Source: RGIG3009 sp045630765 (GTDB taxonomy: Bacteria; Bacillota; Clostridia; Oscillospirales; Acutalibacteraceae). From it: a stretch of 14,028 nt of DNA. The translations under genes and the position numbers were made by a program. A model generated the notes under the pieces. The model saw only the letters and a list, made by a program, of their open reading frames with translations. It was not told where the DNA came from and did no database searches. This document shows positions 1-6,320 of this stretch, in pieces. The DNA lies in NCBI GenBank assembly GCA_045630765.1, contig JAZQTM010000038.1, positions 1 through 14,028 on the forward strand, in the 5' to 3' direction. Position 1 is the stretch's first letter. Each line of letters begins with the position of its first letter.

Positions 1-2
1 AG

Positions 3-50
3 GTGTGCGAGGAGAATTTAGCAAAAAGCAAAAAAGCGGAGGAAAGTTAA
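3..50 (+). CDS. Possible 3' end of an upstream gene (partial)
   Basis: One frame reads through 15 codons from the window edge to a TAA at 48-50, giving a Lys/Glu-rich tail ending KKAEES. A charged, lysine-rich C-terminus of this kind is common in ribosomal and other nucleic-acid-binding proteins, but the piece is too short to identify. It is followed directly by the structured repeat block that starts near 60. It may be chance, since another frame is also open here. Confidence 0.3.
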   Translation: MCEENLAKSKKAEES

Positions 51-74
51 AAGTCCGCCCGAGGGAGGTCGTTT

Positions 75-143
75 GTACAGCGCGGCAGGGCGGTGCAACT
101 CTACGCCCTAAAAACGTCACACCGTGACGTTTTCTTAACGCCC
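75..143 (-). repeat. 69-bp double-hairpin module, copy 1
   Basis: On the minus strand this has a perfect 10-bp stem (133-124 with 120-111, loop GGT) running into five T residues, so it can act as an intrinsic terminator. A second stem, AGGGCG with CGCCCT (109-104 with 92-87), follows at once. It aligns without gaps to 8033-8101 at 60 of 69 positions. The first stem carries a T-A pair here where copy 2 has a C-G pair, a compensatory change that argues the stem itself is kept by selection. In the opposite direction the first hairpin is followed by TTTTCTT, so it may also end transcription from a gene to the left. Confidence 0.8.
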
Positions 144-255
144 GTTCGACTCCTGTCACTCTCGTCTGAAAACGGTACGAATATCAAAATGCGGCCTCTT
201 GTCGTTTGCTTCGCGTTCGCTCGCAAACGGAGGCTTGCGCACAGCGCTGCGCCAT

Positions 256-300
256 TTTCGGCGGCAAACTTGCCACCGGCAACTTTGCTGACCGCCGAAA
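256..300. repeat. Long imperfect hairpin inside the tRNA-Pro-linked element
   Basis: TTTCGGCGG (256-264) pairs perfectly with CCGCCGAAA (292-300). The inner arms CAAACTTGCC and GGCAACTTTG pair with one mismatch around a short ACC loop. There is no T tract, so this is structure rather than a terminator. The block near 7892-7930 has a comparable hairpin with the same GCAACTTT core. Confidence 0.7.
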
Positions 301-344
301 CCCTCTCGGGTTCAAGAGGCCGCATAACGACTGGCACGAGGACA

Positions 345-380
345 AAAAATGAGGGTAGCCAAATGGCTACCCTCATTTTT
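345..380 (-). terminator. Terminator of tRNA-Pro
   Basis: Arms 345-360 and 365-380 are perfect complements: a GC-rich stem GAGGGTAGCC with its partner around an AAAT loop, flanked by A and T runs. It starts right at the encoded CCA end of tRNA-Pro, and the minus-strand transcript ends in a T tract. The T run on the other strand means it could work in both directions. Confidence 0.85.
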
Positions 381-456
381 GGTCCGAGTGACAGGAGTCG
401 AACCTGCGGCCTCTTGAACCCCATTCAAGCGCGCTACCAATCTGCGCTACACCCGG
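380..456 (-). tRNA. tRNA-Pro (anticodon GGG)
   Basis: The minus strand folds into a full cloverleaf: acceptor CCGGGTG with CACTCGG (one G-T pair), D-stem GCGC/GCGC, anticodon stem CTTGA/TCAAG with loop ATGGGGT giving anticodon GGG, five-base variable loop AGGCC, T-loop TTCGACT, discriminator A and an encoded CCA. It reads the proline codons CCC and CCT. A consensus promoter lies just upstream and a strong terminator just downstream, so it is a single-gene unit. Parts of its 3' half recur at 144-161 and 308-324. Confidence 0.97.
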
Positions 457-468
457 ATGTGCTTATCC

Positions 469-496
469 ATTATAGCAAAATCCGTCGGGTTGTCAA
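469..496 (-). promoter_or_regulatory. Promoter of tRNA-Pro
   Basis: The minus strand has a perfect TTGACA (496-491) and a perfect TATAAT (474-469) separated by 16 bases. Transcription would start about six bases before the mature 5' end of tRNA-Pro. Such full consensus matches suit a strongly expressed stable RNA. Confidence 0.9.
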
Positions 497-541
497 GAGC
501 AAAACATAAAAAATCTAAAAAAATACACGCGCACGCACAAA

Positions 542-570
542 TTGACTTATTTGTTACCTTGTGATATAGT
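542..570 (+). promoter_or_regulatory. Promoter of the cyclase-family gene
   Basis: TTGACT (542-547) and TATAGT (565-570) are separated by 17 bases, a good sigma-A type match about 25 bases before the start codon. It is back-to-back with the tRNA-Pro promoter on the other strand, the two -35 boxes lying about 45 bases apart. Confidence 0.8.
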
Positions 571-594
571 GGCATATATAGGGGTGGTGAGCGC

Positions 595-1203
595 ATGAAA
601 CTGATTGATATTACCCGCGAACTGACGAGGGCACCGGTTTATCCGGGTGATCCCGCGCCGAAGCTGGAACCGCTGGCACGTATGTCGCACGGTGACGTGT
701 GCAATACGACGGCGATCTCCGCTTGTTTACATAACGGCACGCACATGGATGCACCGCGGCACTTCTTGCCGGACGGCACTTCCGTTGATAAAGTGGAGTT
801 GGATGCTTGTATCGGTGAATGTGTCGTGATTGAATGTGACGGTTTGCTGCTCGGTGACCGTGCGGAGGAACTGTTACCTTATCTGAAAAAGCGAGTGCTG
901 TTCAAAGGCTCCGTACAACTTTCTCCCAGTGCCGCGTTCGTGTTGTCGGACGCGGGGGTGCTGTTGCTCGGTGTGGAAGGACAGTCGGTTGCTCCGCCTC
1001 AATACACCGCCGAGGTGCATCGCCAATTACTCGGTACGGGAATGGTACTGTTGGAAGGGTTAGATCTTACCAACGCCAAACCGGGGGAAACCTATCTGCT
1101 GATGGCGGCACCGATTAAGATTGCAGGCGCGGACGGCGCACCGGTACGTGCCGTATTGGCGGAATCCGACCGTATTGATTGGGATGGGCGGATCTGGCGG
1201 TAA
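595..1203 (+). CDS. Metal-dependent cyclase / kynurenine formamidase-like hydrolase
   Basis: A 202-residue protein of the cyclase family (PF04199), which includes bacterial kynurenine formamidase (KynB), isatin hydrolase and other amide or lactone hydrolases. The signature HNGTHMDAPRHF at residues 46-57 supplies the expected metal ligands His46, His50, Asp52 and His56. The N-terminus (IDITREL, then VYPGDP) is also typical, and the length is normal. The ATG at 595 is preceded by GGGGTGGTGAG at proper spacing. The gene has its own promoter and no kynurenine-pathway neighbour, so the substrate cannot be read from context; a formamidase role is only one option. It is likely cytosolic, with no signal peptide or membrane segment. 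Confidence 0.85.
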   Translation: MKLIDITRELTRAPVYPGDPAPKLEPLARMSHGDVCNTTAISACLHNGTHMDAPRHFLPDGTSVDKVELDACIGECVVIECDGLLLGDRAEELLPYLKKRVLFKGSVQLSPSAAFVLSDAGVLLLGVEGQSVAPPQYTAEVHRQLLGTGMVLLEGLDLTNAKPGETYLLMAAPIKIAGADGAPVRAVLAESDRIDWDGRIWR

Positions 1204-1209
1204 AATCTC

Positions 1210-1238
1210 TTGCAAACTGCGATAAAGTATGGTACGAT
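1210..1238 (+). promoter_or_regulatory. Promoter of asnA
   Basis: TTGCAA (1210-1215) and TACGAT (1233-1238) lie 17 bases apart, just after the stop codon of the cyclase gene and about 30 bases before asnA. The match is fair rather than strong. Read-through from the upstream gene is also possible, as no terminator separates them. Confidence 0.55.
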
Positions 1239-1268
1239 TACTTCTGCTTGTAAAAAGGGGAGAACGAT

Positions 1269-2285
1269 ATGAGTCAATACCGATTACAGATTCCGAACGG
1301 CTACCGTTCGCATCTGGATATTCTGGAAACCGAAAAAGCCATCAAACTTCTCAAAGATACCTTTGAGGAGCGTTTGGCGCGCCATTTATCGTTAACGCGC
1401 GTCTCTGCGCCGCTTTTCGTGTTACCTGCTTCGGGACTTAACGATAACTTAAGCGGCGTTGAACGCGCCGTCAGCTTTGACATTCTCAACGACGACGGTC
1501 ACGTGGCTGAAGTTGTTCATTCGTTGGCAAAATGGAAACGTTACGCGCTCAAACGGTACGGAATGGAAGTCGGCAAAGGCTTGTATACCGATATGAACGC
1601 CATCCGCCGCGACGAGGTGACCGATAACATTCATTCGCTGTACGTGGATCAGTGGGACTGGGAAAAGGTTATTGACCGTTCCGAGCGCACCGTAGAAACG
1701 CTCAAGAGCATTGTGAATCGCATTTACAGCGTATGCTTGGATATGGAAGCGATGATCGAAGCGCGGTATCCGTACTTAAGCCGCAAATTACCCGATCACA
1801 TCACCTTCGTTACCACGCAGGAGCTTGAGGACGAATATCCTGATCTGACGGCATCCGAACGTGAAACCGAAGCCGCGCGCAAATACGGCGCCATTTTCCT
1901 GATGCAGATCGGCGGCAAACTCCGTTCGGGCAAAAAGCACGACGGTCGCGCCCCCGACTATGATGACTGGCAGTTAAACGGCGATATTATTTTCTATTAC
2001 CCGTTGTTGGAACGCGCGTTGGAAATGTCGTCAATGGGCATTCGCGTGGATGAAGCATCGCTCAAAGCACAGCTGGAAGAGGCGGGTTGCACCGATCGCG
2101 CCACGTTGCCGTTCCAAAAAGCACTGCTCGACGGCGAGTTGCCGCTCACGGTTGGCGGCGGTATCGGTCAGTCGCGTCTGTGTATGTTTTTCTTGGAAAA
2201 AGCGCACATCGGCGAGGTGCAAGCATCCTTGTGGCCGCAGGAGATGGTAGAGCGCTGTACCGAGGCGGGAATTACGCTGTTATAA
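1269..2285 (+). CDS. asnA: Aspartate-ammonia ligase (asparagine synthetase A)
   Basis: A 338-residue full-length AsnA, which makes asparagine from aspartate, ammonia and ATP, giving AMP and pyrophosphate. It is a class II aminoacyl-tRNA synthetase-like fold. Visible family blocks are SGLNDNLSGVERAVSF (about 55-70), RRDE (113-116) followed by SLYVDQWDWEK, QIGGKLRSGKKHDGRAPDYDDW in the middle, and the class II motif 3-like GGGIGQSR at about 296-303 followed by VQASLWP. The start ATG has AAAAGGGGAGA upstream. It is cytosolic and uses free ammonia rather than glutamine, so it suits growth where ammonium is plentiful. No terminator is seen before the tRNA-Ser promoter downstream. Confidence 0.97.
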   Translation: MSQYRLQIPNGYRSHLDILETEKAIKLLKDTFEERLARHLSLTRVSAPLFVLPASGLNDNLSGVERAVSFDILNDDGHVAEVVHSLAKWKRYALKRYGMEVGKGLYTDMNAIRRDEVTDNIHSLYVDQWDWEKVIDRSERTVETLKSIVNRIYSVCLDMEAMIEARYPYLSRKLPDHITFVTTQELEDEYPDLTASERETEAARKYGAIFLMQIGGKLRSGKKHDGRAPDYDDWQLNGDIIFYYPLLERALEMSSMGIRVDEASLKAQLEEAGCTDRATLPFQKALLDGELPLTVGGGIGQSRLCMFFLEKAHIGEVQASLWPQEMVERCTEAGITLL

Positions 2286-2312
2286 AAATTTTAAGAAATT
2301 TCAAATAAACAC

Positions 2313-2341
2313 TTGATTTTTCGGTTAGCATTCATTATAAT
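2313..2341 (+). promoter_or_regulatory. Promoter of tRNA-Ser (and probably rpmE)
   Basis: TTGATT (2313-2318) and TATAAT (2336-2341) are 17 bases apart, about 25 bases before the tRNA. No other promoter is clear between the tRNA and rpmE. Confidence 0.85.
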
Positions 2342-2365
2342 AGTTTAGCGCATGAGTGCTGACAC

Positions 2366-2456
2366 GGAGAGTTGGCTGAGTGGTCGAAGGCGCACGATTG
2401 GAAATCGTGTGTACGTTAATAGCGTACCTAGGGTTCAAATCCCTAACTCTCCGCCA
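2366..2456 (+). tRNA. tRNA-Ser (anticodon GGA)
   Basis: A class II tRNA of 91 bases with acceptor GGAGAGT paired to ACTCTCC, anticodon stem CACGA/TCGTG with loop TTGGAAA giving anticodon GGA (2400-2402), a long variable arm (GTACG/CGTAC stem), T-loop TTCAAAT, discriminator G and encoded CCA. It reads serine codons TCC and TCT. There is no terminator between it and rpmE, 63 bases downstream, so the two may share a transcript. Confidence 0.97.
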
Positions 2457-2519
2457 TTGATTTCAACGGAGGATTCCTTCGATATTGGAATACACCGGCT
2501 TCTGAAAGAGGTGACAAGA

Positions 2520-2729
2520 ATGAAAGAGAATATCCATCCCAAGTACGAGAAAACCACGATTACTTGCGCTTGCGGTGAGGTCATCGAGACCTCGTCCACC
2601 TGTGAGAATATCCGCGTGGAAATCTGCTCCAAGTGCCATCCGTTCTTCACCGGCAGACAGAAGCTGGTCGATACCGGCGGTCGTGTTGATCGTTTCAACA
2701 AGCGCTTCGGTATGAAAGAAGGCAAATAA
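2520..2729 (+). CDS. rpmE: Ribosomal protein bL31, zinc-binding form
   Basis: A 69-residue bL31 of the large ribosomal subunit. It opens MKENIHPKY, as usual, and has the zinc ribbon cysteines Cys16 and Cys18 (CAC) and Cys36 and Cys39 (CSKC), so it is the C+ (zinc-containing) paralogue rather than the zinc-free YtiA type. HPFFTGRQ and a C-terminal RVDRFNKRFG complete the family signature. The ATG at 2520 has AGAGGTG at good spacing; a longer in-frame start at 2352 would translate through the tRNA-Ser gene and is wrong. The gene lies downstream of tRNA-Ser and ends just before an intrinsic terminator. Confidence 0.97.
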   Translation: MKENIHPKYEKTTITCACGEVIETSSTCENIRVEICSKCHPFFTGRQKLVDTGGRVDRFNKRFGMKEGK

Positions 2730-2742
2730 GATTGTGGATAAG

Positions 2743-2769
2743 GGCAGTGCAGTAATGCGCTGCCTTTTC
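2743..2769 (+). terminator. Intrinsic terminator after rpmE
   Basis: GGCAGTGC (2743-2750) pairs with GCGCTGCC (2757-2764), eight pairs with one G-T, loop AGTAAT, followed by TTTTCTC. It ends only about 20 bases before the yigZ start codon, so yigZ must be expressed by read-through or from a promoter inside rpmE. Confidence 0.75.
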
Positions 2770-2787
2770 TCGTTGTGAGGTGATACC

Positions 2788-3405
2788 GTGACTTATAAAA
2801 CGATTGCCAAAGCCGCGACAGCCGAATACGTAGACCGCCGTTCCCGTTTTATCGGTGCGGTGTGTCCCATCACAACCGAACAAGAAGCACTGGACTTTAT
2901 CGCCGCCAAGAAAAAAGAGCATTGGGACGCGCGGCATAACGTGTACGCGTACGTGCTGCGTGAAGGCGGTATCAGCCGTTTTTCGGACGATAACGAGCCG
3001 CAAGGAACGGCGGGCTTACCTACGTTGGAGGTACTGCAAAAGCAGGGGCTTACCGATTGCGTGGTGGTCGTCACGCGCTATTTCGGCGGAGTTTTGCTCG
3101 GCACCGGCGGTTTGGTGCGCGCGTATTCACAAAGCACCGCACTTGCTGTTGCCGAGGCGGGCGTTATTGAGCGCCGCTTGTGTGCTTACGGCGAGATCAC
3201 GTGTGATTACGCACAGTACGGTTTTTTGCAATCGCTCATCCCCGAATGCGGCGGCAAGGTGGACGATGCTGCGTTTGAAAGCACCGTCACGGTATCGTTG
3301 CATTTACCGCTGGACGCGGTGGATGCGTTCCAAAAGCAACTTACCGATCGTTCTTGCGGAGCACTTGTGTTCCGCGCGTTGGACGAGCGGTATGATTCAT
3401 TTTAA
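2788..3405 (+). CDS. yigZ: YigZ/IMPACT family protein (UPF0029)
   Basis: A 205-residue member of the YigZ/IMPACT family. The N-terminal domain carries the hallmark HNVYAYVLREG and RFSDDNEPQGTAG blocks (residues 50-75), then VVVTRYFGGVLLGTGGLVRAY (about 93-113). The C-terminal part (from about 135) is the ferredoxin-like DUF1949 domain. The molecular job in bacteria is not settled; eukaryotic IMPACT binds GCN1 in translation stress signalling, and the fold resembles ribosomal S5/EF-G domain IV. The start is a GTG at 2788, supported by GTGAGGTGAT at ideal spacing. It sits 58 bases after rpmE with a terminator in between. Confidence 0.92.
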   Translation: MTYKTIAKAATAEYVDRRSRFIGAVCPITTEQEALDFIAAKKKEHWDARHNVYAYVLREGGISRFSDDNEPQGTAGLPTLEVLQKQGLTDCVVVVTRYFGGVLLGTGGLVRAYSQSTALAVAEAGVIERRLCAYGEITCDYAQYGFLQSLIPECGGKVDDAAFESTVTVSLHLPLDAVDAFQKQLTDRSCGALVFRALDERYDSF

Positions 3406-3474
3406 AAAAATTTTTATTTTTTAGAGGAAAATGCGCGAAACAATGCGTATAACCAAATAGAAGGCGGTGATCGT

Positions 3475-4488
3475 ATGATGCCAAGAGAAAGAACCGAACA
3501 AAACGAGCGGCTGATTTTATCCCCGCGCGCCACGTTTTCGGCAGAGAGTAAAGGACGCGAGAGGGTAGAGGAAAAGTGCGATTTCCGCACCGATTTCCAG
3601 CGTGACCGCGACCGTGTGTTGCACAGCAAAGCGTTTCGCCGCTTAAAGCATAAAACGCAGGTGTTTCTTTCTCCCAAAGGGGATCACTACCGCACGCGCC
3701 TGACGCATACGTTGGAAGTGTCGCAAATTGCGCGTACGGTTGCGCGCGCCTTGCAGCTTAACGAAGATCTTACCGAATCCATCGCCCTCGCGCACGATTT
3801 GGGACATACCCCGTTCGGTCATGCGGGTGAGCGAGCACTGGACCGTTGTATGGACGGTGGTTTCCGCCACTACGAGCAAAGCGTACGCGTGGTCGAGTGC
3901 CTGGAAAACGACGGTCAGGGACTTAACCTGACGTTTGAAGTGCGCAACGGTATGCTTTGCCACACCAAAGGTGCGCAAGCGGATACGCTGGAAGGTCGCA
4001 TCGTTCGTGTGGCGGACCACGTCGCGTATATCAACCACGATATCGACGATGCACTGCGCGCCAAGGTCTTTTCCGAATCGGATATTCCGTCGGATATTCG
4101 TGCGGTACTCGGGGAGACCCGTGCCGAGCGGTTTGATACGCTGATTCGCTCGCTGGTCGAAAACAGCGGTGACGATATTTGCTTTGATCCCGCCGTGCAG
4201 AAATCGTTTGATGCACTACATACCTTTATGTTCGATCGTTTGTATTTGGATTCCATTGCCAAAGACGAGGAGAAAAAGGTTGACGAGTTTATCACGCGTT
4301 TATACGCGTATTACGTCGCGGATGCCGCGCGGTTACCCGAGGAATTCAGGCGGATCGCGGCGCGTGACGGTGTCGGTCGTGCCGCAGGCGATTATATTGC
4401 GGGTATGACGGATAATTTTGCACTGGAAAAATATCACGAATTGTTTATCCCGCGCGGATGGTCAGGACAACACATCAGCGCGATATAA
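3475..4488 (+). CDS. dgt: Deoxyguanosinetriphosphate triphosphohydrolase-like HD protein
   Basis: A 337-residue HD-superfamily hydrolase of the short dGTPase-like class, expected to split dNTPs to deoxynucleoside and triphosphate and so trim nucleotide pools. The metal site can be traced as His78 (RLTHTLEV), His107-Asp108 (AHDLGHTPFGHAGE) and Asp181 (VADHVAYINHD). The N-terminal DRVLHSKAFRRLKHKTQVF block (about 47-64) is also characteristic. ATGs at 3475 and 3478 are both possible; AAGGCGGTGAT upstream serves either. It begins the dgt-dnaG-rpoD cluster, 35 bases before dnaG, an order seen widely in Clostridia. A TATAAC at 3448-3453 could be a -10 box, but no good -35 partner is visible. Confidence 0.93.
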   Translation: MMPRERTEQNERLILSPRATFSAESKGRERVEEKCDFRTDFQRDRDRVLHSKAFRRLKHKTQVFLSPKGDHYRTRLTHTLEVSQIARTVARALQLNEDLTESIALAHDLGHTPFGHAGERALDRCMDGGFRHYEQSVRVVECLENDGQGLNLTFEVRNGMLCHTKGAQADTLEGRIVRVADHVAYINHDIDDALRAKVFSESDIPSDIRAVLGETRAERFDTLIRSLVENSGDDICFDPAVQKSFDALHTFMFDRLYLDSIAKDEEKKVDEFITRLYAYYVADAARLPEEFRRIAARDGVGRAAGDYIAGMTDNFALEKYHELFIPRGWSGQHISAI

Positions 4489-4523
4489 TAAGAGAAATAC
4501 AACATTGAAGAGAGGATAATCGT

Positions 4524-6287
4524 ATGTTACCGGATAGCTTTATACAAGAATTGAATGCGAAAAATGATATTGAAAGCGTTGTATCGTCGTACGTTTCCAT
4601 GAAACGGCGCGGTCGCAACCTGGTGGGACTGTGTCCGTTCCACGGCGAAAAAACACCGTCGTTTAACCTGTATCCCGAAACCAACTCGTTTTATTGTTTC
4701 GGTTGCGGCGCGGGCGGCGACATGGTTACCTTTATCCGCAGAATTGAAAATTTAAGTTATATTGACGCGGTCAAGTTTTTGGCGGATCGCGCAGGAATGT
4801 CGATGCCGGAGCAATCATACAACGATACGACGGCAAAGCAACGGATGCGCATTTTGGAAGCCAACCGCGAAGCCGCACGGCTGTTCCATTCGTACCTGTA
4901 CTCGCAAGGCGGCCGTGAGGGACTTGATTACTACCACCGCCGCGGTTATACGGATGCCACTATTAAACATTTCGGCTTGGGCTACGCCCCGCAAAGCTTT
5001 GATTTTTTGCGATCCGAATTGCGAAAAAAAGGTTTTCATGACGAAGAATTGGTGCTTGCGTGGCTGGCTGCCCGCAGCAAAAACGGGCGCGGCATTTACG
5101 ACATTTTCCGCAACCGCGTGATGATCCCGATCATTGACGTGCGCGGTAATGTTATCGCGTTCGGTGGTCGCGTGCTGGATGATTCCAAACCGAAATATCT
5201 CAACTCCGGCGATACGCTGGTGTTCAAAAAGACAAACAACCTGTTTGCGCTTAACTTTGCCAAACAGACAAAAACGGATCACCTGATCCTGTGCGAAGGG
5301 TATATGGACGTCATTGCCTTGCATCAGGCGGGCTTCCAAAACGCGGTGGCGGCGCTCGGCACCTCGTTTACCGCGGAGCACGCGCGGTTACTGGCGCGGT
5401 ACACGGATGAAGTCGTCCTTGTGTTCGATGCGGATGCCGCGGGACAAAAAGGCGCTCAACGCGCTATCGGTCTTTTGCGTGACGTCGGTTTGCGTATTCG
5501 TTTGGTTACGATTCCCGACGGCAAGGACCCGGACGAGTTCATTAAGAACAACGGACCCGAACGGTTTAAGTTGCTTGTGGAACGCGCGTCAAACGACGTT
5601 GAATACCGCCTCATTGAACTCGGCAAACGTCATTTGCTCGGCACGACCGACGGTAAAGTCAATTATCTCAAGGAAGCGACCGAGTTGTTGGCGGGCTTGC
5701 ACAGTCCGCTCGAGCGCGACGTGTATCTGGGTCGATTGGCGGCGGATCTGCAGGTGTCGAAAACGGCATTGCAATCCCAACTCAGTTATCAGATGAAGCG
5801 GCGGCAAAAGCAACAGCAGGAGAAACAACTCTCACAGGCGGTGCGCAACGCTGAAAGTGCTACGCAAAAGGTGAATCCCGATGCGAAAACACACGTGCGC
5901 GGCGCGAGTGCGGAGGAAAGTCTGCTCGGTGCGATTTTGCTCAATCCCGATTATATGGGCGCCATTGCCACGCTGTTGCCACCCGAGGAAATGCTCACGC
6001 CGTTTAATCGCAAGGTATACGAGCGGTTGCTTGATCGGCATCAAAAAGGATTAAGTATTGAACTTAGTTTTTTGTCGGAAGAGTATGAACCCGATGAAAT
6101 GGCGTATATTACAAAAATGGTACGCGATGCGCGCGAACACGTGTCGTCGCTGAATCTTGAGGAAGCGAAGCGCTATGCCGCGGTTATCAAAAGCGAGCAT
6201 CGGTTAGCGGCGCTCCGACAACCGTCGGAACTCACGCCTGAGCAAATTCAGGAAAAACTCAAAGCCATGAAAGAAATGAAGCAATAA
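4524..6287 (+). CDS. dnaG: DNA primase
   Basis: A 587-residue full-length bacterial primase, which makes the RNA primers for replication. The CHC2 zinc finger is intact: Cys37, His40, Cys58 and Cys61. The catalytic core follows (about 120-250), then the TOPRIM domain with Glu258 in LILCEGYMDV and the DxD pair Asp302/Asp304 in FDADAAGQ, then KDPDEFI. After about residue 430 there is a Gln/Lys-rich linker and a C-terminal helical domain (ASAEESLLGAILLNPDY onward) that would bind the DnaB helicase. GAAGAGAGGAT precedes the ATG. It is sandwiched between the dGTPase-like gene and rpoD with gaps of 35 and 33 bases, so co-transcription is very likely. Confidence 0.98.
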   Translation: MLPDSFIQELNAKNDIESVVSSYVSMKRRGRNLVGLCPFHGEKTPSFNLYPETNSFYCFGCGAGGDMVTFIRRIENLSYIDAVKFLADRAGMSMPEQSYNDTTAKQRMRILEANREAARLFHSYLYSQGGREGLDYYHRRGYTDATIKHFGLGYAPQSFDFLRSELRKKGFHDEELVLAWLAARSKNGRGIYDIFRNRVMIPIIDVRGNVIAFGGRVLDDSKPKYLNSGDTLVFKKTNNLFALNFAKQTKTDHLILCEGYMDVIALHQAGFQNAVAALGTSFTAEHARLLARYTDEVVLVFDADAAGQKGAQRAIGLLRDVGLRIRLVTIPDGKDPDEFIKNNGPERFKLLVERASNDVEYRLIELGKRHLLGTTDGKVNYLKEATELLAGLHSPLERDVYLGRLAADLQVSKTALQSQLSYQMKRRQKQQQEKQLSQAVRNAESATQKVNPDAKTHVRGASAEESLLGAILLNPDYMGAIATLLPPEEMLTPFNRKVYERLLDRHQKGLSIELSFLSEEYEPDEMAYITKMVRDAREHVSSLNLEEAKRYAAVIKSEHRLAALRQPSELTPEQIQEKLKAMKEMKQ

Positions 6288-6320
6288 AAGAACACTAACG
6301 ATCACACGGAGGAATGAAAA

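Larger units (their letters stand above)
75..324 (-). repeat. tRNA-Pro-linked element with permuted antisense tRNA pieces
   Basis: Read on the minus strand, in the direction of the tRNA-Pro gene just upstream, the element opens at 324-308 with 17 bases exactly antisense to the tRNA-Pro anticodon-stem/variable region (405-421). It passes through hairpins and a second, sense copy of 11 of these bases (200-190). It reaches 161-144, which is 18 bases exactly antisense to the T-loop, T-stem and acceptor strand of the same tRNA (386-403), and closes with the 69-bp double-hairpin module (143-75). The two antisense pieces together cover a nearly continuous stretch of the tRNA 3' half but in swapped order. 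No credible gene is seen in 51-344; open frames here merely cross inverted repeats. A related element lies at 7808-8101 beside tRNA-Trp. Confidence 0.75.

Noticed and set aside
222..231. CGCAAACGGA in the first block as a third copy of the 7936/9803 motif
   Set aside because: Only ten bases match, the flanks differ, and its orientation relative to the tRNA is reversed, so chance cannot be excluded.
144..324. A T-box leader, since the block contains sequence complementary to a tRNA
   Set aside because: T-boxes pair with the anticodon and the free NCCA end and precede amino acid genes. Here the complementarity is to the variable and T-arm regions, there is no T-box consensus, and no aminoacyl-tRNA synthetase or biosynthesis gene follows.
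144..324. A genuine permuted tRNA gene as in some algae and archaea
   Set aside because: The 5' half (acceptor strand, D-arm, anticodon 5' strand) is missing in both loci, so no functional tRNA could be assembled.
93..509. Open reading frames over the tRNA-Pro region on both strands (93-509 plus, 101-424 minus)
   Set aside because: They translate the tRNA gene, its terminator and the inverted repeats. Peptides such as DRSRTCG are well-known false translations of antisense tRNA, and there is no ribosome binding site.
2352..2729. An extended 125-residue version of rpmE
   Set aside because: Its first 56 codons are the tRNA-Ser gene and spacer; the true bL31 start at 2520 has a good ribosome binding site.
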